Source: Hyphomicrobiales bacterium
GTDB lineage: Bacteria; Pseudomonadota; Alphaproteobacteria; Rhizobiales; Devosiaceae
Direction: 5' to 3'
Assembly: GCA_027487555.1 (NCBI GenBank)
Contig: JAIYDI010000018.1
Coordinates: 124,001-188,000, forward strand
Length of the DNA stretch: 64,000 nt
Shown: positions 1-11,013 of the stretch, one piece after another
Position numbering within the stretch: position 1 is the stretch's first letter
Layout of the letters: every line of letters begins with the position of its first letter
Notes under the pieces: model-generated
What the model was told of the DNA's origin: nothing
Databases searched by the model: none
The model's input: only the letters and a program-made list of their open reading frames with translations
Position numbers and translations under genes: made by a program

Positions 1-363
1 AGCAGTGACATCGCAACTCGTGTACAGGCCCAAAGGCATCTCAACTTCGATGGAGTTAGAGCGCAGCGGCCTGATATCGTCCTTGAACATCACCATCACC
101 TCGTCAAAGAGTGAATGGCAGATCTTCTGGTTGCCCTTCTTCGCCTTGTGCGTTTCCGTTCGGACAAGCCCGGCGTCCACGAGCACCTGGATATTGGACG
201 AGATCGTCGATTGCGGCTGGGTGAGCTTATCTGCGATGTCGTTGACGTTCAGTGGACCTACGACATGCAACAGCTTGAGGATAGCGACCCGCACCTCGGA
301 CGCCAGGGCGCGCAGAACCTCAGGCTTTTCTTCGGGGTCGACCAACAGAAAGTTCCTGCTCAC
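1..363 (-). CDS. ArsR-like winged-helix transcriptional regulator, truncated by the window edge
   Basis: Minus-strand reading gives VSRNFLLVDPEEKPEVLRALASEVRVAILKLLHVVGPLNVNDIADKLTQPQSTISSNIQVLVDAGLVRTETHKAKKGNQKICHSLFDEV..., typical of an ArsR-type wHTH; GTG start at 363; absent from the ORF track because it is partial. Confidence 0.75.
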   Translation of the reverse strand, partial: MSRNFLLVDPEEKPEVLRALASEVRVAILKLLHVVGPLNVNDIADKLTQPQSTISSNIQVLVDAGLVRTETHKAKKGNQKICHSLFDEVMVMFKDDIRPLRSNSIEVEMPLGLYTSCDVTA

Positions 364-541
364 GGGCACTCCAATCCAGTTCGCTACGGCTTTATGAATT
401 GGATTTTCGGATTTAATCAAGGCGCAGACCGATATCGGACCCATAGCATTGGTGGCGTTCGTGAAGGGCCTCGAAGAAACGGAGGCTAAATCAGGGCTGG
501 TTTGTCGATCTGCTCTGTTCAAAAAGGCGGGCGGAGGCGCT

Positions 542-976
542 ATGCGTCGACTATTGGAGGCAAGAGTGCCGCAGCCTAGAATCATACTGACGGTCCTCAT
601 TCTTGCGCTGGTGTCCGGCAGCGGTTTTGCCAGCGAGGCTGAACTGATGCCGAATGTCGGGCGCGGCTCGACATTGACTGCCGTGACCCTCGTGACTTTG
701 GTGCTCGCGGCGATGGTTTTCGGTTTGTCGCATTGGCTCGAACGCCTGCGGCTGAGGCGTGAAGCCGTCGACGGTGATTCTGCGGGTCCTACGAATTCGG
801 AGAACGCAGATGAGGGACGCGCAATAGCCCCACGCCTCGCTGACGTGCCGGATAACCCAATGCTGGATGCGCTGCAGGCCAAGCAGGCCACCATTGCCCG
901 CAGTGACCCGGAGGATGTTTCCGCAGCGGACGTCACAGCGAAGGACGACGCTCGCTTTACCCATGCGGCCCAGTAG
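542..976 (+). CDS. hypothetical membrane protein
   Basis: ORF with an N-terminal hydrophobic segment and a second TM segment (LTAVTLVTLVLAAMVFGLSHWL); in-frame ATG at 542. Confidence 0.45.
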   Translation: MRRLLEARVPQPRIILTVLILALVSGSGFASEAELMPNVGRGSTLTAVTLVTLVLAAMVFGLSHWLERLRLRREAVDGDSAGPTNSENADEGRAIAPRLADVPDNPMLDALQAKQATIARSDPEDVSAADVTAKDDARFTHAAQ

Positions 977-1107
977 AGACGCTCGTCGCACCTGCGGCAC
1001 TTGCGATCGTGGCTTGCTGATTGACAGGTGGGGTGGCCTCGCATATCCACAGCCTCAGGACATCTCGCCCTAACGCGAGACGCATAGGCCTGGGAGGGCC
1101 GCACAAG

Positions 1108-2289
1108 ATGGCTGATATGCCCCTGACCGCACCGGCGGTGAAACCGGCTAATCCAAATTTTTCGTCGGGCCCCTGTGCCAAGCGTCCGGGATGGACGGTT
1201 GAAGCGCTGAGCAATGCGCTTGTGGGTCGGTCGCATCGTGCCAAGCCCGCCAAGGCGCGCATCGAAAAGGCCATCAACCTCACCCGCGAATTGCTGGAAG
1301 TTCCGGCAGACTACCTTATCGGTATCGTACCGGCGTCGGATACCGGCGCCGTTGAAATGTTCATGTGGTCGGCGCTGGGCGCCCGCGGCGTCGATATGCT
1401 CGCCTGGGAGAGCTTCGGCGACGGCTGGGTCACCGACGTTGTGAAGCAGCTGAAGCTCGACAACGTCAGGACACTGAAGGCGCCTTACGGCGAGCTGCCG
1501 AACCTTGCCGAGGTCAATTTCGACAATGACGTGGTGTTCACCTGGAACGGCACGACCTCGGGTGCGCGGGTGCCGAACGCGGACTGGATTCCGGCTGATC
1601 GCAAGGGGCTGACGATCTGCGACGCCACCTCGGCTGCCTTTGCGCAGAACCTCGATTTCGCAAAGCTCGATGTCGTCACCTTCTCGTGGCAGAAGGCGCT
1701 GGGCGGCGAAGCCGCGCACGGTATCCTGATCCTTAGCCCGCGCGCCGTCGAACGGCTCGAAACCTACAAGCCGGCCTGGCCGCTGCCGAAGATCTTCCGG
1801 ATGACGAAGGGCGGCAAGCTGATGGCCGATATCTTCGAGGGCGCGACCATCAACACCGTGTCGATGCTGTGCATCGAGGACGCGGTGGATGCGATGGAGT
1901 GGGGCAAGTCGATTGGCGGGCTCAAGGCCATGCAGGCGCGCGCCGATGCCAACTTCAAAGTGATCGCCGATTGGGTCGAGACAACTCCTTGGATCGACTT
2001 CCTCGCCAAGGTGCCGGCGGAACGCTCGAACACGTCGGTATGCCTGGTGATTGCCGACCCGGAGATCGCTGCGCTCAGCGATGATGCGCAGGCGGCCTTT
2101 GCCAAGGCGATCGTCTCGCGCCTCGACAAGGCCGGGGTGGCCTACGATATCGGCGCCTATCGCGATGCCCCGACCGGCTTCCGCATCTGGACGGGTTCCA
2201 CTGTCGATGCCGAGAGCCTCAAGGCGCTGACGCCTTGGCTCGACTGGGCGTTTGCTACCGAAAAGGCCGCGCTCAAGGCTGCTGCCTGA
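1108..2289 (+). CDS. serC: phosphoserine aminotransferase
   Basis: [41 protein letters not shown]; directly upstream of serA; ATG at 1108. Confidence 0.9.
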   Translation: MADMPLTAPAVKPANPNFSSGPCAKRPGWTVEALSNALVGRSHRAKPAKARIEKAINLTRELLEVPADYLIGIVPASDTGAVEMFMWSALGARGVDMLAWESFGDGWVTDVVKQLKLDNVRTLKAPYGELPNLAEVNFDNDVVFTWNGTTSGARVPNADWIPADRKGLTICDATSAAFAQNLDFAKLDVVTFSWQKALGGEAAHGILILSPRAVERLETYKPAWPLPKIFRMTKGGKLMADIFEGATINTVSMLCIEDAVDAMEWGKSIGGLKAMQARADANFKVIADWVETTPWIDFLAKVPAERSNTSVCLVIADPEIAALSDDAQAAFAKAIVSRLDKAGVAYDIGAYRDAPTGFRIWTGSTVDAESLKALTPWLDWAFATEKAALKAAA

Positions 2290-2448
2290 ACTTCGTGAGT
2301 AGTGAGTGGTGAATGGTGAGCGGGCTGTTTGCCCCCACCATTCCCGATCAACGCCCCGTCCCTCGACACGCTCAGGATGAGGCACCCCGATGTTTCTGCA
2401 GGATGTGGGTCCAAATCCCGCTCCCGCGCTCAATTCCAGGAGGGCGGC

Positions 2449-4032
2449 ATGCCCAAGGTTCTCGTTTCGGACAAGCTGTCGAAGACTGCCGTGCAGATCT
2501 TCAAGGACAACAATATCGACGTCGACTACCTGCCGGATCTCGGAAAGGACAAGGACAAGCTGCTCGAGGTGATCGGGCAGTATGATGGCCTTGCGATCCG
2601 CTCGGCCACCAAGGTGACCGAAAAAATCATCGCGGCGGCGAACAACCTGAAGGTTATCGGCCGCGCCGGCATCGGTGTCGACAATGTCGACATTCCGGCC
2701 GCGACCAAGAAGGGCATCATCGTGATGAACACGCCCTTCGGCAACTCGATTACGACGGCGGAACACGCCATCGCGATGATGATGGCGCTGGCGCGCCAGC
2801 TGCCGGAAGCGGATGCCTCGACCAAGGCGTCGAAGTGGGAAAAGAACCGCTTCATGGGCGTCGAGATCACCAACAAGGTGCTGGGTCTCATTGGCGCGGG
2901 CAATATTGGCTCGATCGTCGCGGACCGCGCGCAGGGTCTGAAGATGAAGGTGGTAGCGTACGACCCGTTCCTCACCCCGGAACGCGCCGTGACGATGGGC
3001 GTGGAGAAAGTCGAGCTCGACGAGCTGTTCGCGCGCGCCGACTTCATTACCATCCACACGCCGCTGATCGAAGCGACCAAGAACATCGTCAACGCCGCGG
3101 CCATCGCCAAGATGAAGCCGGGCGTGCGCATCATCAACTGCGCCCGCGGTGGCCTGGTCGATGAGGTGGCGCTCCTCGAGGCGTTGAAATCGGGCAAGGT
3201 CGCGGGTGCGGCGCTCGACGTGTTCCTCGAAGAGCCGGCCCAGAACAATCCGCTGTTCGAACTGCCGAATGTGATCTGCACGCCGCATCTCGGCGCATCG
3301 ACCACCGAAGCGCAGGAGAACGTGGCGCTGCAGGTGGCCGAGCAGATTTCGGCCTATCTGAATACCGGCGAGATCGCCAATGCGCTGAACTTCCCCTCGA
3401 TCACCGCAGAGGAAGCACCGCGGCTGACGCCGTGGGTGAAGCTGGCCGAGGCGCTCGGCTCGTTCGCCGGTCAACTGACCGAGGACGCGATCAAGGGCAT
3501 CCGCATCGAGTTCGAAGGCGTCGTCGCCGCGCTCAACACCAAGCCGATGATTGCGGCCGCGATCAATGGCGTGCTGAAGCCGTCGCTCGGCGACATCAAC
3601 ATGGTCTCGGCTCCGCAGATCGCCAAGGATCGCGGCATTGCCGTCGAGACGACCAACCGCGACCAGCAGGGCTCGTATGAGGGCTATATTCGCCTGACGG
3701 TGATCACCGAGAAGCTGGAGCGCGCCGTGGCCGGAACGCTGTTCGCCAGCGGCAAGCCGCGTATCATCCAGGTGAAGGGCATCAACCTCGAAGCCGAGCT
3801 GACGCCCTCGATGCTCTATGTCACCAATGAGGACAAACCGGGCCATATCGGCCGCCTCGGCACGCTGCTCGGCAACCTCGGCGTCAACATCGCCAACTTC
3901 AACCTTGGCCGCGCCGATGTCGGTGCCGACGCGATTGCACTGCTCTCGATCGACGGCACGCTGACGCCGGAACAGACCAGGGAAGTTGCCGCGCTGCCGG
4001 GCGTGCGGCAGGCCAAGGCGCTGAAGTTCTGA
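2449..4032 (+). CDS. serA: D-3-phosphoglycerate dehydrogenase
   Basis: IGRAGIGVDNVDIPAATKKGIIVMNTPFGN, GLIGAGNIGSIVADRA, C-terminal ACT-like region; ATG at 2449 after AGGAGGG. Confidence 0.95.
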   Translation: MPKVLVSDKLSKTAVQIFKDNNIDVDYLPDLGKDKDKLLEVIGQYDGLAIRSATKVTEKIIAAANNLKVIGRAGIGVDNVDIPAATKKGIIVMNTPFGNSITTAEHAIAMMMALARQLPEADASTKASKWEKNRFMGVEITNKVLGLIGAGNIGSIVADRAQGLKMKVVAYDPFLTPERAVTMGVEKVELDELFARADFITIHTPLIEATKNIVNAAAIAKMKPGVRIINCARGGLVDEVALLEALKSGKVAGAALDVFLEEPAQNNPLFELPNVICTPHLGASTTEAQENVALQVAEQISAYLNTGEIANALNFPSITAEEAPRLTPWVKLAEALGSFAGQLTEDAIKGIRIEFEGVVAALNTKPMIAAAINGVLKPSLGDINMVSAPQIAKDRGIAVETTNRDQQGSYEGYIRLTVITEKLERAVAGTLFASGKPRIIQVKGINLEAELTPSMLYVTNEDKPGHIGRLGTLLGNLGVNIANFNLGRADVGADAIALLSIDGTLTPEQTREVAALPGVRQAKALKF

Positions 4033-4057
4033 ACGCTGAACCAGCGATGAGTTCGGA

Positions 4058-4090
4058 AGGCCGGGGGAAACTCCGGCCTTTGCATTTTCT
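4058..4090 (+). terminator. intrinsic terminator of serA
   Basis: AAGGCCGG-ggaaact-CCGGCCTT stem followed by TGCATTTT, about 30 bp after the serA stop. Confidence 0.75.
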
Positions 4091-4443
4091 GCGCTGAACA
4101 ATGCCATTTCCACCCTCCTTTCCGCGGCCCAAGGTCAAGATGAACGGGTTTTTTGCACCATGGGCTGCCACGGGGCTGCCGCCACAATTCAAGCCTCGCC
4201 TCGACCTCTTCCGACCCGACCATTGTCGCATGGTGGCAGCGGGCGGGGATTGATTGAAAACGTGAGGCGCCAGAGGCTTGTAGGCAGACTCCTGTGTCGG
4301 GCAGCACAGCAAGCGGCGTAAAGAAACGCGATGGTGCTGCTGCCGCGAGGAGGCCGCTGCCACGAAATTGCCCCCCGCACTGCACATTGATGAACGGCTT
4401 TTGCACCCCGATGAACGAGGTCGTGGGCGATGTGAGCGACGCC

Positions 4444-5385
4444 TCACCTCACCCGCCGGGCGCTCCATTCGGCGAGGATGATGCCGATGGCGATGAGGAT
4501 GGCGGCCGAGAGGTGGAAGAGCTCGAAGCGCTCGCCGAGCAGCAGTACCGAACCGAGTGTGCCGAAGAGCGGGATCAGGTTGATGAAGAGGCTGGCGCGA
4601 TTGGAGCCGATCAGCTCGACGCCGCGGACGTAGAGCACCTGCGAGAGGATGGAGGGAAAAAGGATGGTGTAGGCGACGACGCCCCAGGCGGTGGCGTCGA
4701 GGGTTGGCACGGTTGCGAGAAAGTGGCCGAAGCCCGCGCCGAAAGCCTGCATGTAGACCAGCGAGGCGATGATGGCGCCCGAAATGGTCATGATCAGAAA
4801 GCTGAGCCAGCCGGTCTTCGGCTTCCAGCGCAGGATGACGGAATAGGCGGCATAGGCGAAGCAGGCGATGAGGACGAGGAGATCGCCGAGGTTGAGATCG
4901 AGTCTCAGGATGCGGCTGAGGTCGCCATGGGTGGCGATGAGCGCTACGCCGACAATGGTGACGGCGACGCCGAGCATCTGCAGCGCTGCCACGCGCTGGC
5001 GGAACAGGACAAAATTGATGGCCAGCACGAAGATGTTGACCGCCACCTGTTCGAGCGCCGTGTTGACGCCAGAGGTGAAGTGCGCGGCAACATAGACCAG
5101 GACGTTGAAGGTGGCATAGCCGAGCGCGCCATAGACGAGATAGAGCCACCAGCGGGTGCGCAGCACCGGCCAATCGGCTCGGAGCTGCCTGGTCGCGAAG
5201 GGCAGCAGCAGAAGCAGCGCGCCTGCCCAGCGCAGGACCATGAGCGTATAGGCATCGATATGGCCGACGGCGAGCTTGCCGGCGATGACATTGCCGCCCC
5301 AGAACAGGGTGGTGAGGACGAGGATCAGGTACGGCCGATCCATGATGCCGGCGCGGGGCGCGGCGGCGGAATTGGGGGCGGGCAT
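4444..5385 (-). CDS. EamA/DMT-family transporter
   Basis: Multi-TM ORF with FWGGNVIAGKLAVGHIDAYTLMVLRW and a repeated EamA architecture; start likely MPAPNS (5385) or MDRPYL (5343). Confidence 0.85.
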   Translation of the reverse strand: MPAPNSAAAPRAGIMDRPYLILVLTTLFWGGNVIAGKLAVGHIDAYTLMVLRWAGALLLLLPFATRQLRADWPVLRTRWWLYLVYGALGYATFNVLVYVAAHFTSGVNTALEQVAVNIFVLAINFVLFRQRVAALQMLGVAVTIVGVALIATHGDLSRILRLDLNLGDLLVLIACFAYAAYSVILRWKPKTGWLSFLIMTISGAIIASLVYMQAFGAGFGHFLATVPTLDATAWGVVAYTILFPSILSQVLYVRGVELIGSNRASLFINLIPLFGTLGSVLLLGERFELFHLSAAILIAIGIILAEWSARRVR

Positions 5386-5550
5386 AGGGGCACGTCTGTG
5401 GAAGCGCCGCGGGGAGGGCGGCCGGTGGCGCGGCTTTAGCGCAATTCGGCGGCGAAGGGAAATGTGCGCGGCTGGATCGTCTTTTCGACCCACGCTGCCA
5501 CCTCGCGGCTGCGGAGTGATCTCGGCATGACACTGAGTAACCGGTACCCT

Positions 5551-5657
5551 CTAGAGCATTTCACGTTTCAAATGAAACGACGAAATGCTCTAAGTCTTTG
5601 TTTTGTCGCGCTTTCGAACCGGAAAAGTCGTGCAACTTTTCCTGAAAAGCGCTCTAG
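5551..5657. repeat. intergenic palindromic mosaic element, copy 1 (RIME-like)
   Basis: CTAGAGCATTTC-ACGTTTCAAATGAAACG-ACGAAATGCTCTA followed by CCGGAAAAGTCGTGCAACTTTTCCTGAAAAGCGCTCTAG; terminal CTAGAGC/GCTCTAG; related copy at 21948. Confidence 0.7.
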
Positions 5658-5701
5658 CCCCGCAAGCAGGGCCAGACTGAAAGCAATCGGCGTTTATCGT
5701 C

Positions 5702-6724
5702 TCAGCTGCGGGCGCGGGATTTCAGCCAGCGATCGAAGGCGACGGCGATGATGAGGATCAGTCCGATGACGATGGACTGCGTATAGGACGAGACGTTGTT
5801 GAATTGCAGGCCATTCTGCAACACGCCGATCAGCGCCGCGCCCACGACCGTTCCGCCGACCGAGCCTATGCCACCGAACAGCGATGTGCCGCCGATCACC
5901 ACCGCGGAGATGACCGTGAGCTCATAGCCCATGCCGGCCACGGCCTCGGCGGAGTTGAGGCGTGCCGAGAGGACGAAGGCAGCGAGCCCGCAAAAGAAGC
6001 CGACGATGACATAGACCGACACCAGGATGCGATCGACGCGAAGGCCCGAGAGTCGCGCCGCTTCGGCATTGCCGCCCACCGCATAGACCGAGCGGCCGAA
6101 GCGCGTGTAGCGCAAGACGATGTGGCAGATGATCGCGGCGATGGCGAAGATGATCACCGGAACAGGGACGGGGCCGACAAGGCCGGTGCCAAACCAGCGG
6201 AAATCAGGCGCGAAGCCGGAAATGGGACCGCCATTCGAGAGCGTGAGGGTCAAGCCCCGGAAGATGGTGAGGCCGCCGAGTGTGACGACAAAGGGCGGGA
6301 CCTTGAGCCGTGTGATGGCGACGCCCTGCACCCCGCCCGCCACGGAGCCTACGACGAGTGCGGCAAGCAGAGCCGCAAACCAGCCAAGACCGGCTTCGGG
6401 TCCGGCAGACAGGGACATGGTATTGGCCGCTCCCCCCTTGGCGACAATGGCTGCGACCATGCCGCAGAACGCCAGCAGCGAGCCGACGGACAGGTCGATG
6501 CCGGCGGTGAGGATGACGAAGGTCATGCCCAGGGCGATCAGGCCGGTGATCGATATCTGCCGCATGATGTTGAAGACGTTGATCGGATCGATGAACGACG
6601 GCTTCAGGGCGGCGAAGACGGCAATCAGCACGATGAGGAAGATCAGCGGGCCGAACTGCTTGAGAATACGGAAAAGGTTAGGCCCGGATTTCGGCTCGGG
6701 CGCCGAACTGCTGGTGGTCATCAA
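5702..6724 (-). CDS. sugar ABC transporter permease (RbsC-type)
   Basis: ISITGLIALGMTFVILTAGIDLSVGSLLAFCGM, typical of BPD_transp_2 sugar permeases. Confidence 0.9.
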   Translation of the reverse strand: MMTTSSSAPEPKSGPNLFRILKQFGPLIFLIVLIAVFAALKPSFIDPINVFNIMRQISITGLIALGMTFVILTAGIDLSVGSLLAFCGMVAAIVAKGGAANTMSLSAGPEAGLGWFAALLAALVVGSVAGGVQGVAITRLKVPPFVVTLGGLTIFRGLTLTLSNGGPISGFAPDFRWFGTGLVGPVPVPVIIFAIAAIICHIVLRYTRFGRSVYAVGGNAEAARLSGLRVDRILVSVYVIVGFFCGLAAFVLSARLNSAEAVAGMGYELTVISAVVIGGTSLFGGIGSVGGTVVGAALIGVLQNGLQFNNVSSYTQSIVIGLILIIAVAFDRWLKSRARS

Positions 6725-8295
6725 TGGGCTCCCTGCCGCCGATCGAGCGCCATCAGCGCCATCAGGTTTTCTTCTGTCGCCTCGGGAGCCGGCATTTCGC
6801 CGGTGATCCGCCCCTGGCGCATGGTGACGATGCGGTCGCTGACCGCGAGGATTTCCGGAAGTTCCGACGAGATCACCATGACGGCGATGCCGCGCGCGGC
6901 GAGCTGCACGAGAATCTGGTGGACTTCGGATTTGGCGCCGACATCGACGCCACGGGTGGGCTCGTCGACGATTAGTACCTTCGGGTCACGGGCGAGCCAG
7001 CGCGCGAGGATGACTTTCTGCTGGTTGCCGCCCGAGAGGCCATCGATCTGCTGCTCGGGCGAGGCCATGCGGATGGAAAGCTGCCCCTTGAAATCAAGCA
7101 GCGCGGCGCGCTCGCGGGCTTCGGTCATGAAGCCGAGTGCATTCGACCAGGTGTCGAGCGTGGCGGTGGAGAAATTGTGCTGGATGCCCAGCATGGCGAA
7201 GATCGCCTGATGCTTGCGATCCTCGGGCACGAGGCCGATGCCGAGCGCGATGGCGTCGGCGGGAGAACGGGGGCTGATGGGCTTTCCGTCGAGCTCGATG
7301 CTGCCCGCCGCGATGCGGTCGGCGCCGAATATAGCGCGGGCAAGCTCCGTGCGGCCCGAGCCGACGAGGCCAGCTATGCCGACGATTTCGCCGGCGTTCA
7401 GGTCGAGATCGACGCCGTTGAGCACCACGGCGTGTGGCGCATCGGGGTTGCGCACGGTGCGCAGGCCGCGGACGCGCATGCGGGTCGGGCCGGCGGCGTG
7501 GCGTTCCGAGGGGCGGGCATAGAGGTCCGAGGCGGCCCGGCCGACCATGCGCTCGATGATGTGGGGCAGCGGGATGGGCCTGCCGTTTTCGCGCACCAGC
7601 GTGCCGGCGAGACGGCCATCGCGCAGCACAGTCATGCGGTCGCAGATCTGGCTCGCCTCCTCGAGGCGGTGGGTGACGAACATGATGGCGACGCCCTCGG
7701 AACGGAGGCGATCCATGATGGACAAAAGCCGCGTCACCTCGGATTCGGTGAGCGCGGAGGTCGGCTCGTCCATGATGATCAGCCGGCTCTCGAGCGAGAG
7801 GGCGCGGGCGATTTCGACCATCTGCTGTTCGGCGACGGAGAGGGCGGAGACGGGGGTGCGCGGATCGATGGCGAGGCCAACGCGCGCGATGATATCGCGC
7901 GTGGCCTCGTTCATCCGGCGCCAGTTGACGAGGCCGAGGGGGCCGGTGGGCGCGCGCCCGATAAAGATGTTCTCGGCGACAGTGAGCGTCGGGATGAGGC
8001 TGAGTTCCTGGTAGATGGTGACGATGCCCATGCGCTTGGCGTCATTGGGCGTCGCGGGACGATAGTCCGCGCCGGCAAAGCTGATGCGGCCCGAGGTAGG
8101 CGGCTGGGCGCCCGACAGGATCTTGAGGAGGGTCGACTTGCCAGCACCGTTCTCGCCCATGAGCCCGAGGATTTCCCCCGGCCGGACATCGAGCGAAACG
8201 TCGTTGAGGGCAATGACGCCCGAAAAATGCTTTGAAACGCCAACAACTTCGAGGAGCGGCCCCGAAGCGTTGGGCGCAATGGCCGGCTGGGCCAT
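6721..8295 (-). CDS. sugar ABC transporter ATP-binding protein (RbsA-type, duplicated ATPase)
   Basis: GENGAGKSTLLKILSG Walker A, SVAEQQMVEIARAL, second half SGGNQQKVILARWLARDPKVLIVDEPTRGVDVGAK; overlaps the permease by 4 nt. Confidence 0.92.
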   Translation of the reverse strand: MAQPAIAPNASGPLLEVVGVSKHFSGVIALNDVSLDVRPGEILGLMGENGAGKSTLLKILSGAQPPTSGRISFAGADYRPATPNDAKRMGIVTIYQELSLIPTLTVAENIFIGRAPTGPLGLVNWRRMNEATRDIIARVGLAIDPRTPVSALSVAEQQMVEIARALSLESRLIIMDEPTSALTESEVTRLLSIMDRLRSEGVAIMFVTHRLEEASQICDRMTVLRDGRLAGTLVRENGRPIPLPHIIERMVGRAASDLYARPSERHAAGPTRMRVRGLRTVRNPDAPHAVVLNGVDLDLNAGEIVGIAGLVGSGRTELARAIFGADRIAAGSIELDGKPISPRSPADAIALGIGLVPEDRKHQAIFAMLGIQHNFSTATLDTWSNALGFMTEARERAALLDFKGQLSIRMASPEQQIDGLSGGNQQKVILARWLARDPKVLIVDEPTRGVDVGAKSEVHQILVQLAARGIAVMVISSELPEILAVSDRIVTMRQGRITGEMPAPEATEENLMALMALDRRQGAH

Positions 8296-8331
8296 GGGAC
8301 AACTCCCGCGCCTTGCAGAATAACGAGAACC

Positions 8332-8358
8332 GGGGCGCCCGCTGGTCGGGCACCCCGG
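8332..8358 (-). promoter_or_regulatory. intercistronic stem-loop between binding-protein and ATPase genes
   Basis: Minus-strand CCGGGGTGCCCGACCAGCGGGCGCCCCGG; hairpin in the gap of a binding-protein-first ABC operon. Confidence 0.5.
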
Positions 8359-8374
8359 CGATGGACCGATGTGG

Positions 8375-9322
8375 TTACATCACCTCGCCAAGGCGCTCGG
8401 CCTTGTCGAGATTGTCCTTGGAGATGACGATCGGGGTCAGCAACACCAGCTTTTCGGCCGGTGCGGTCTTGTCCTTCGCATAGGCGACCGCAATGCGGAC
8501 GGCAGTACGGGACTGTTCGCCCGGGAACTGCTCGACAGTGCCGGCGAGCTTGCCGTCGCGCACGGCGGCGAGAGCCTCGGGCAGGGCGTCGAAGCCGAAG
8601 ATCTTCACATCGGTGTAGCCACGTGCGGCGCAGGCTTCCATGGCGCCCAGTGCCATGTCGTCATTGGCGCAGATGATCGCGTCGGGCTTGCCGTTCGCGG
8701 CAAGGCCGGCCTCGGTGACCGAGAGAGCCTGATCGCGGGCGAAATTGGCGGTCTGCTCGAAGATGATCTGGTACTTGTCCTTGACCGCATCTAGGACGTT
8801 GTGAACGCCCTTGTTGCGATCGATGGCGGGACCGGCGCCGGGCTGGCCCTGCAGGTGGAAAATCTTGGCGCCATTGGGGAAGGCATCGACCAGGGCCTGG
8901 GCCTCGGCTTCGCCACCCTTGACGTTGTCGGCACCGACATGGGCGAGAATGCCCTCGACGCCATCGACGCGACGGTCGATGGTGACGACCGGCACGCCAG
9001 CCTGCACCGCCTGCTCGATGGCGGGCGCCAGCGCGTTGACATCAAGCGGCGAGATGACGATGGCGTTGACCTTCTGGACGATGGCTGCCTCGATATCGGC
9101 GGTCTGCTTCGGCGCCGAGTTCTGGCCATCCGATTCGATCAGGTTCACGCCCTGGGCCTCGGCCTCGGCCTTGATTTGGTTGAGCATGTGCACGAAGAAC
9201 GGGAAGCCGAGGCTCGGCACGGAGCCAAGTATGGTCAGCTTGTCCTGGGCGAAAGCCGACGGCGTGGCTGCCGCGAGGGCGCCGAGCGCCACCGACGACA
9301 GCAGAAAACTGCGTCTATCCAT
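8375..9322 (-). CDS. sugar ABC transporter substrate-binding protein (ribose-binding-like)
   Basis: Signal peptide MDRRSFLLSSVALGALAAATPSAFA; periplasmic-binding fold motifs VNAIVISPLDVNALAPAIEQA, CANDDMALGAMEA; ATG at 9322. Confidence 0.9.
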   Translation of the reverse strand: MDRRSFLLSSVALGALAAATPSAFAQDKLTILGSVPSLGFPFFVHMLNQIKAEAEAQGVNLIESDGQNSAPKQTADIEAAIVQKVNAIVISPLDVNALAPAIEQAVQAGVPVVTIDRRVDGVEGILAHVGADNVKGGEAEAQALVDAFPNGAKIFHLQGQPGAGPAIDRNKGVHNVLDAVKDKYQIIFEQTANFARDQALSVTEAGLAANGKPDAIICANDDMALGAMEACAARGYTDVKIFGFDALPEALAAVRDGKLAGTVEQFPGEQSRTAVRIAVAYAKDKTAPAEKLVLLTPIVISKDNLDKAERLGEVM

Positions 9323-9676
9323 AGTCTTATCCTCCTCATGGGGCATGCGTTCTTGAAGCCGCTATGCTGGGGTGACGGTAGGGGAGTTCCCCGAAAGGCG
9401 CAAGCACTGACATGTTAGCATATTGCTGCATCCCGCCAAAGTGACAGGTTTCCGCGTAAACCTGCGGCGCAGGCGCGCATAGGCGCCCTCGGAGGGGTGG
9501 TTGAGCATTTGTCATATGCGGCGGGTTGGTTTATTGGACTTCCGCAACTGCCACCGCTTCGCATCCGGGCAAGAGACCCGGCCGGTAGTTGCGCCGAACA
9601 TGGACAAGGTCTTGCCGCCCGACGCAGCCAGCGCTCGCCGCTGGCAGAGGCCGGCTGAAACAGGGCAATTCGCGCA

Positions 9677-10966
9677 ATGGCAAATGTGATCGTCGTCGGC
9701 AGCCAGTGGGGTGACGAAGGCAAGGGCAAGATCGTCGACTGGCTGAGCGAGCGCGCCGATGTGGTGGTGCGCTATCAGGGCGGCCACAATGCCGGGCACA
9801 CGCTCGTGATTGACGGGGTGAGCTACAAGCTGGCGCTGCTGCCATCGGGCGTGGTGCGCGGCAAGCTCTCGGTGATCGGCAATGGCGTGGTGGTCGATCC
9901 GCATCACTTCGTGGCCGAAGTCGAAAAACTGGCCGGGCAGGGCGTCAAGGTGACGCCGGACATCCTGAAGATCGCCGACAATGCGCCGCTGATCCTCAGC
10001 CTCCATCGCGAACTCGATGCGGTACGCGAGAACGGCAATTCGGGCCTCAAGATCGGCACCACCAAGCGCGGCATCGGCCCCGCCTACGAAGACAAGGTGG
10101 GCCGGCGCGCCATCCGCGTGTGCGACCTCGCGGAACCCGAGACACTGCTGCCCAAGATCGAGCGGCTATTGGCGCACCACAATGCGCTGCGCCGCGGCAT
10201 GGGCATGGCCGAGCTTTCCGCCGAGGCCATCGAGACCGAATTGCTCGAAGTAGCCGACAAGATCGCGCCCTATGTCACGCAGGTCTGGCGGCTGCTCGAC
10301 GAGAAACGCAGGGCTGGCGACCGAATCCTGTTCGAAGGGGCGCAGGGCGCGCTGCTTGACAATGACCACGGCACCTATCCGTTCGTGACCTCGTCGAATA
10401 CCGTGGCGGGGCAGGCGGCGGCCGGCTCGGGCCTCGGGCCGACGGCGATCGGGTACGTGCTGGGCATCACCAAGGCCTACACGACTCGCGTCGGTGAAGG
10501 ACCGTTCCCCTGCGAATTGTTCGACGATATCGGCCGGCATCTCTCCACGGTGGGCCGCGAAGTGGGCGTCAATACGGGGCGTCCGCGTCGCTGTGGCTGG
10601 TTTGATGCGGTGCTGGTGCGCCAGACGGTGAGAACCTCGGGGATAAACGGCATCGCGCTGACGAAACTGGATGTTCTCGACGGCCTGAAAGAGATCAAGG
10701 TATGTGTCGGTTACGAGCTCGACGGTCAAAAAATTGACTACTTGCCCGCCTCAATGGGGGCACAAGCGCGTGTTACGCCGATCTATGAAACGCTCGAAGG
10801 ATGGTCTGAAACTACTGCGGGGGCGAGAAGCTGGGCGGAGTTGCCGGCACAGGCGATCAAGTATGTTCGCTACATCGAGGAACTGATCGGGGCGCCGGTG
10901 GCCATGCTGTCGACGAGCCCGGAACGACTCGATACGATCCTGGTGCAGGACCCGTTCCAAGACTGA
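9677..10966 (+). CDS. purA: adenylosuccinate synthetase
   Basis: [39 protein letters not shown]. Confidence 0.97.
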   Translation: MANVIVVGSQWGDEGKGKIVDWLSERADVVVRYQGGHNAGHTLVIDGVSYKLALLPSGVVRGKLSVIGNGVVVDPHHFVAEVEKLAGQGVKVTPDILKIADNAPLILSLHRELDAVRENGNSGLKIGTTKRGIGPAYEDKVGRRAIRVCDLAEPETLLPKIERLLAHHNALRRGMGMAELSAEAIETELLEVADKIAPYVTQVWRLLDEKRRAGDRILFEGAQGALLDNDHGTYPFVTSSNTVAGQAAAGSGLGPTAIGYVLGITKAYTTRVGEGPFPCELFDDIGRHLSTVGREVGVNTGRPRRCGWFDAVLVRQTVRTSGINGIALTKLDVLDGLKEIKVCVGYELDGQKIDYLPASMGAQARVTPIYETLEGWSETTAGARSWAELPAQAIKYVRYIEELIGAPVAMLSTSPERLDTILVQDPFQD

Positions 10967-11013
10967 GCGAACTTGGCTACAAAGCTCCCCACACAGCGGG
11001 TGTCGAATAAGGC

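Noticed and set aside
4139-4410. Direct repeat GATGAACGGsTTTTTTGCACC (near 4139 and 4388) as a mobile element
   Set aside because: Only ~20 bp with differences and no terminal structure I could define; could be chance or a very degraded element.
4294-5439. 381-aa plus-strand ORF antisense to the EamA transporter
   Set aside because: Charged low-complexity translation (EDGGREVEELEALAEQ...) typical of antisense reading of a GC-rich membrane-protein gene.
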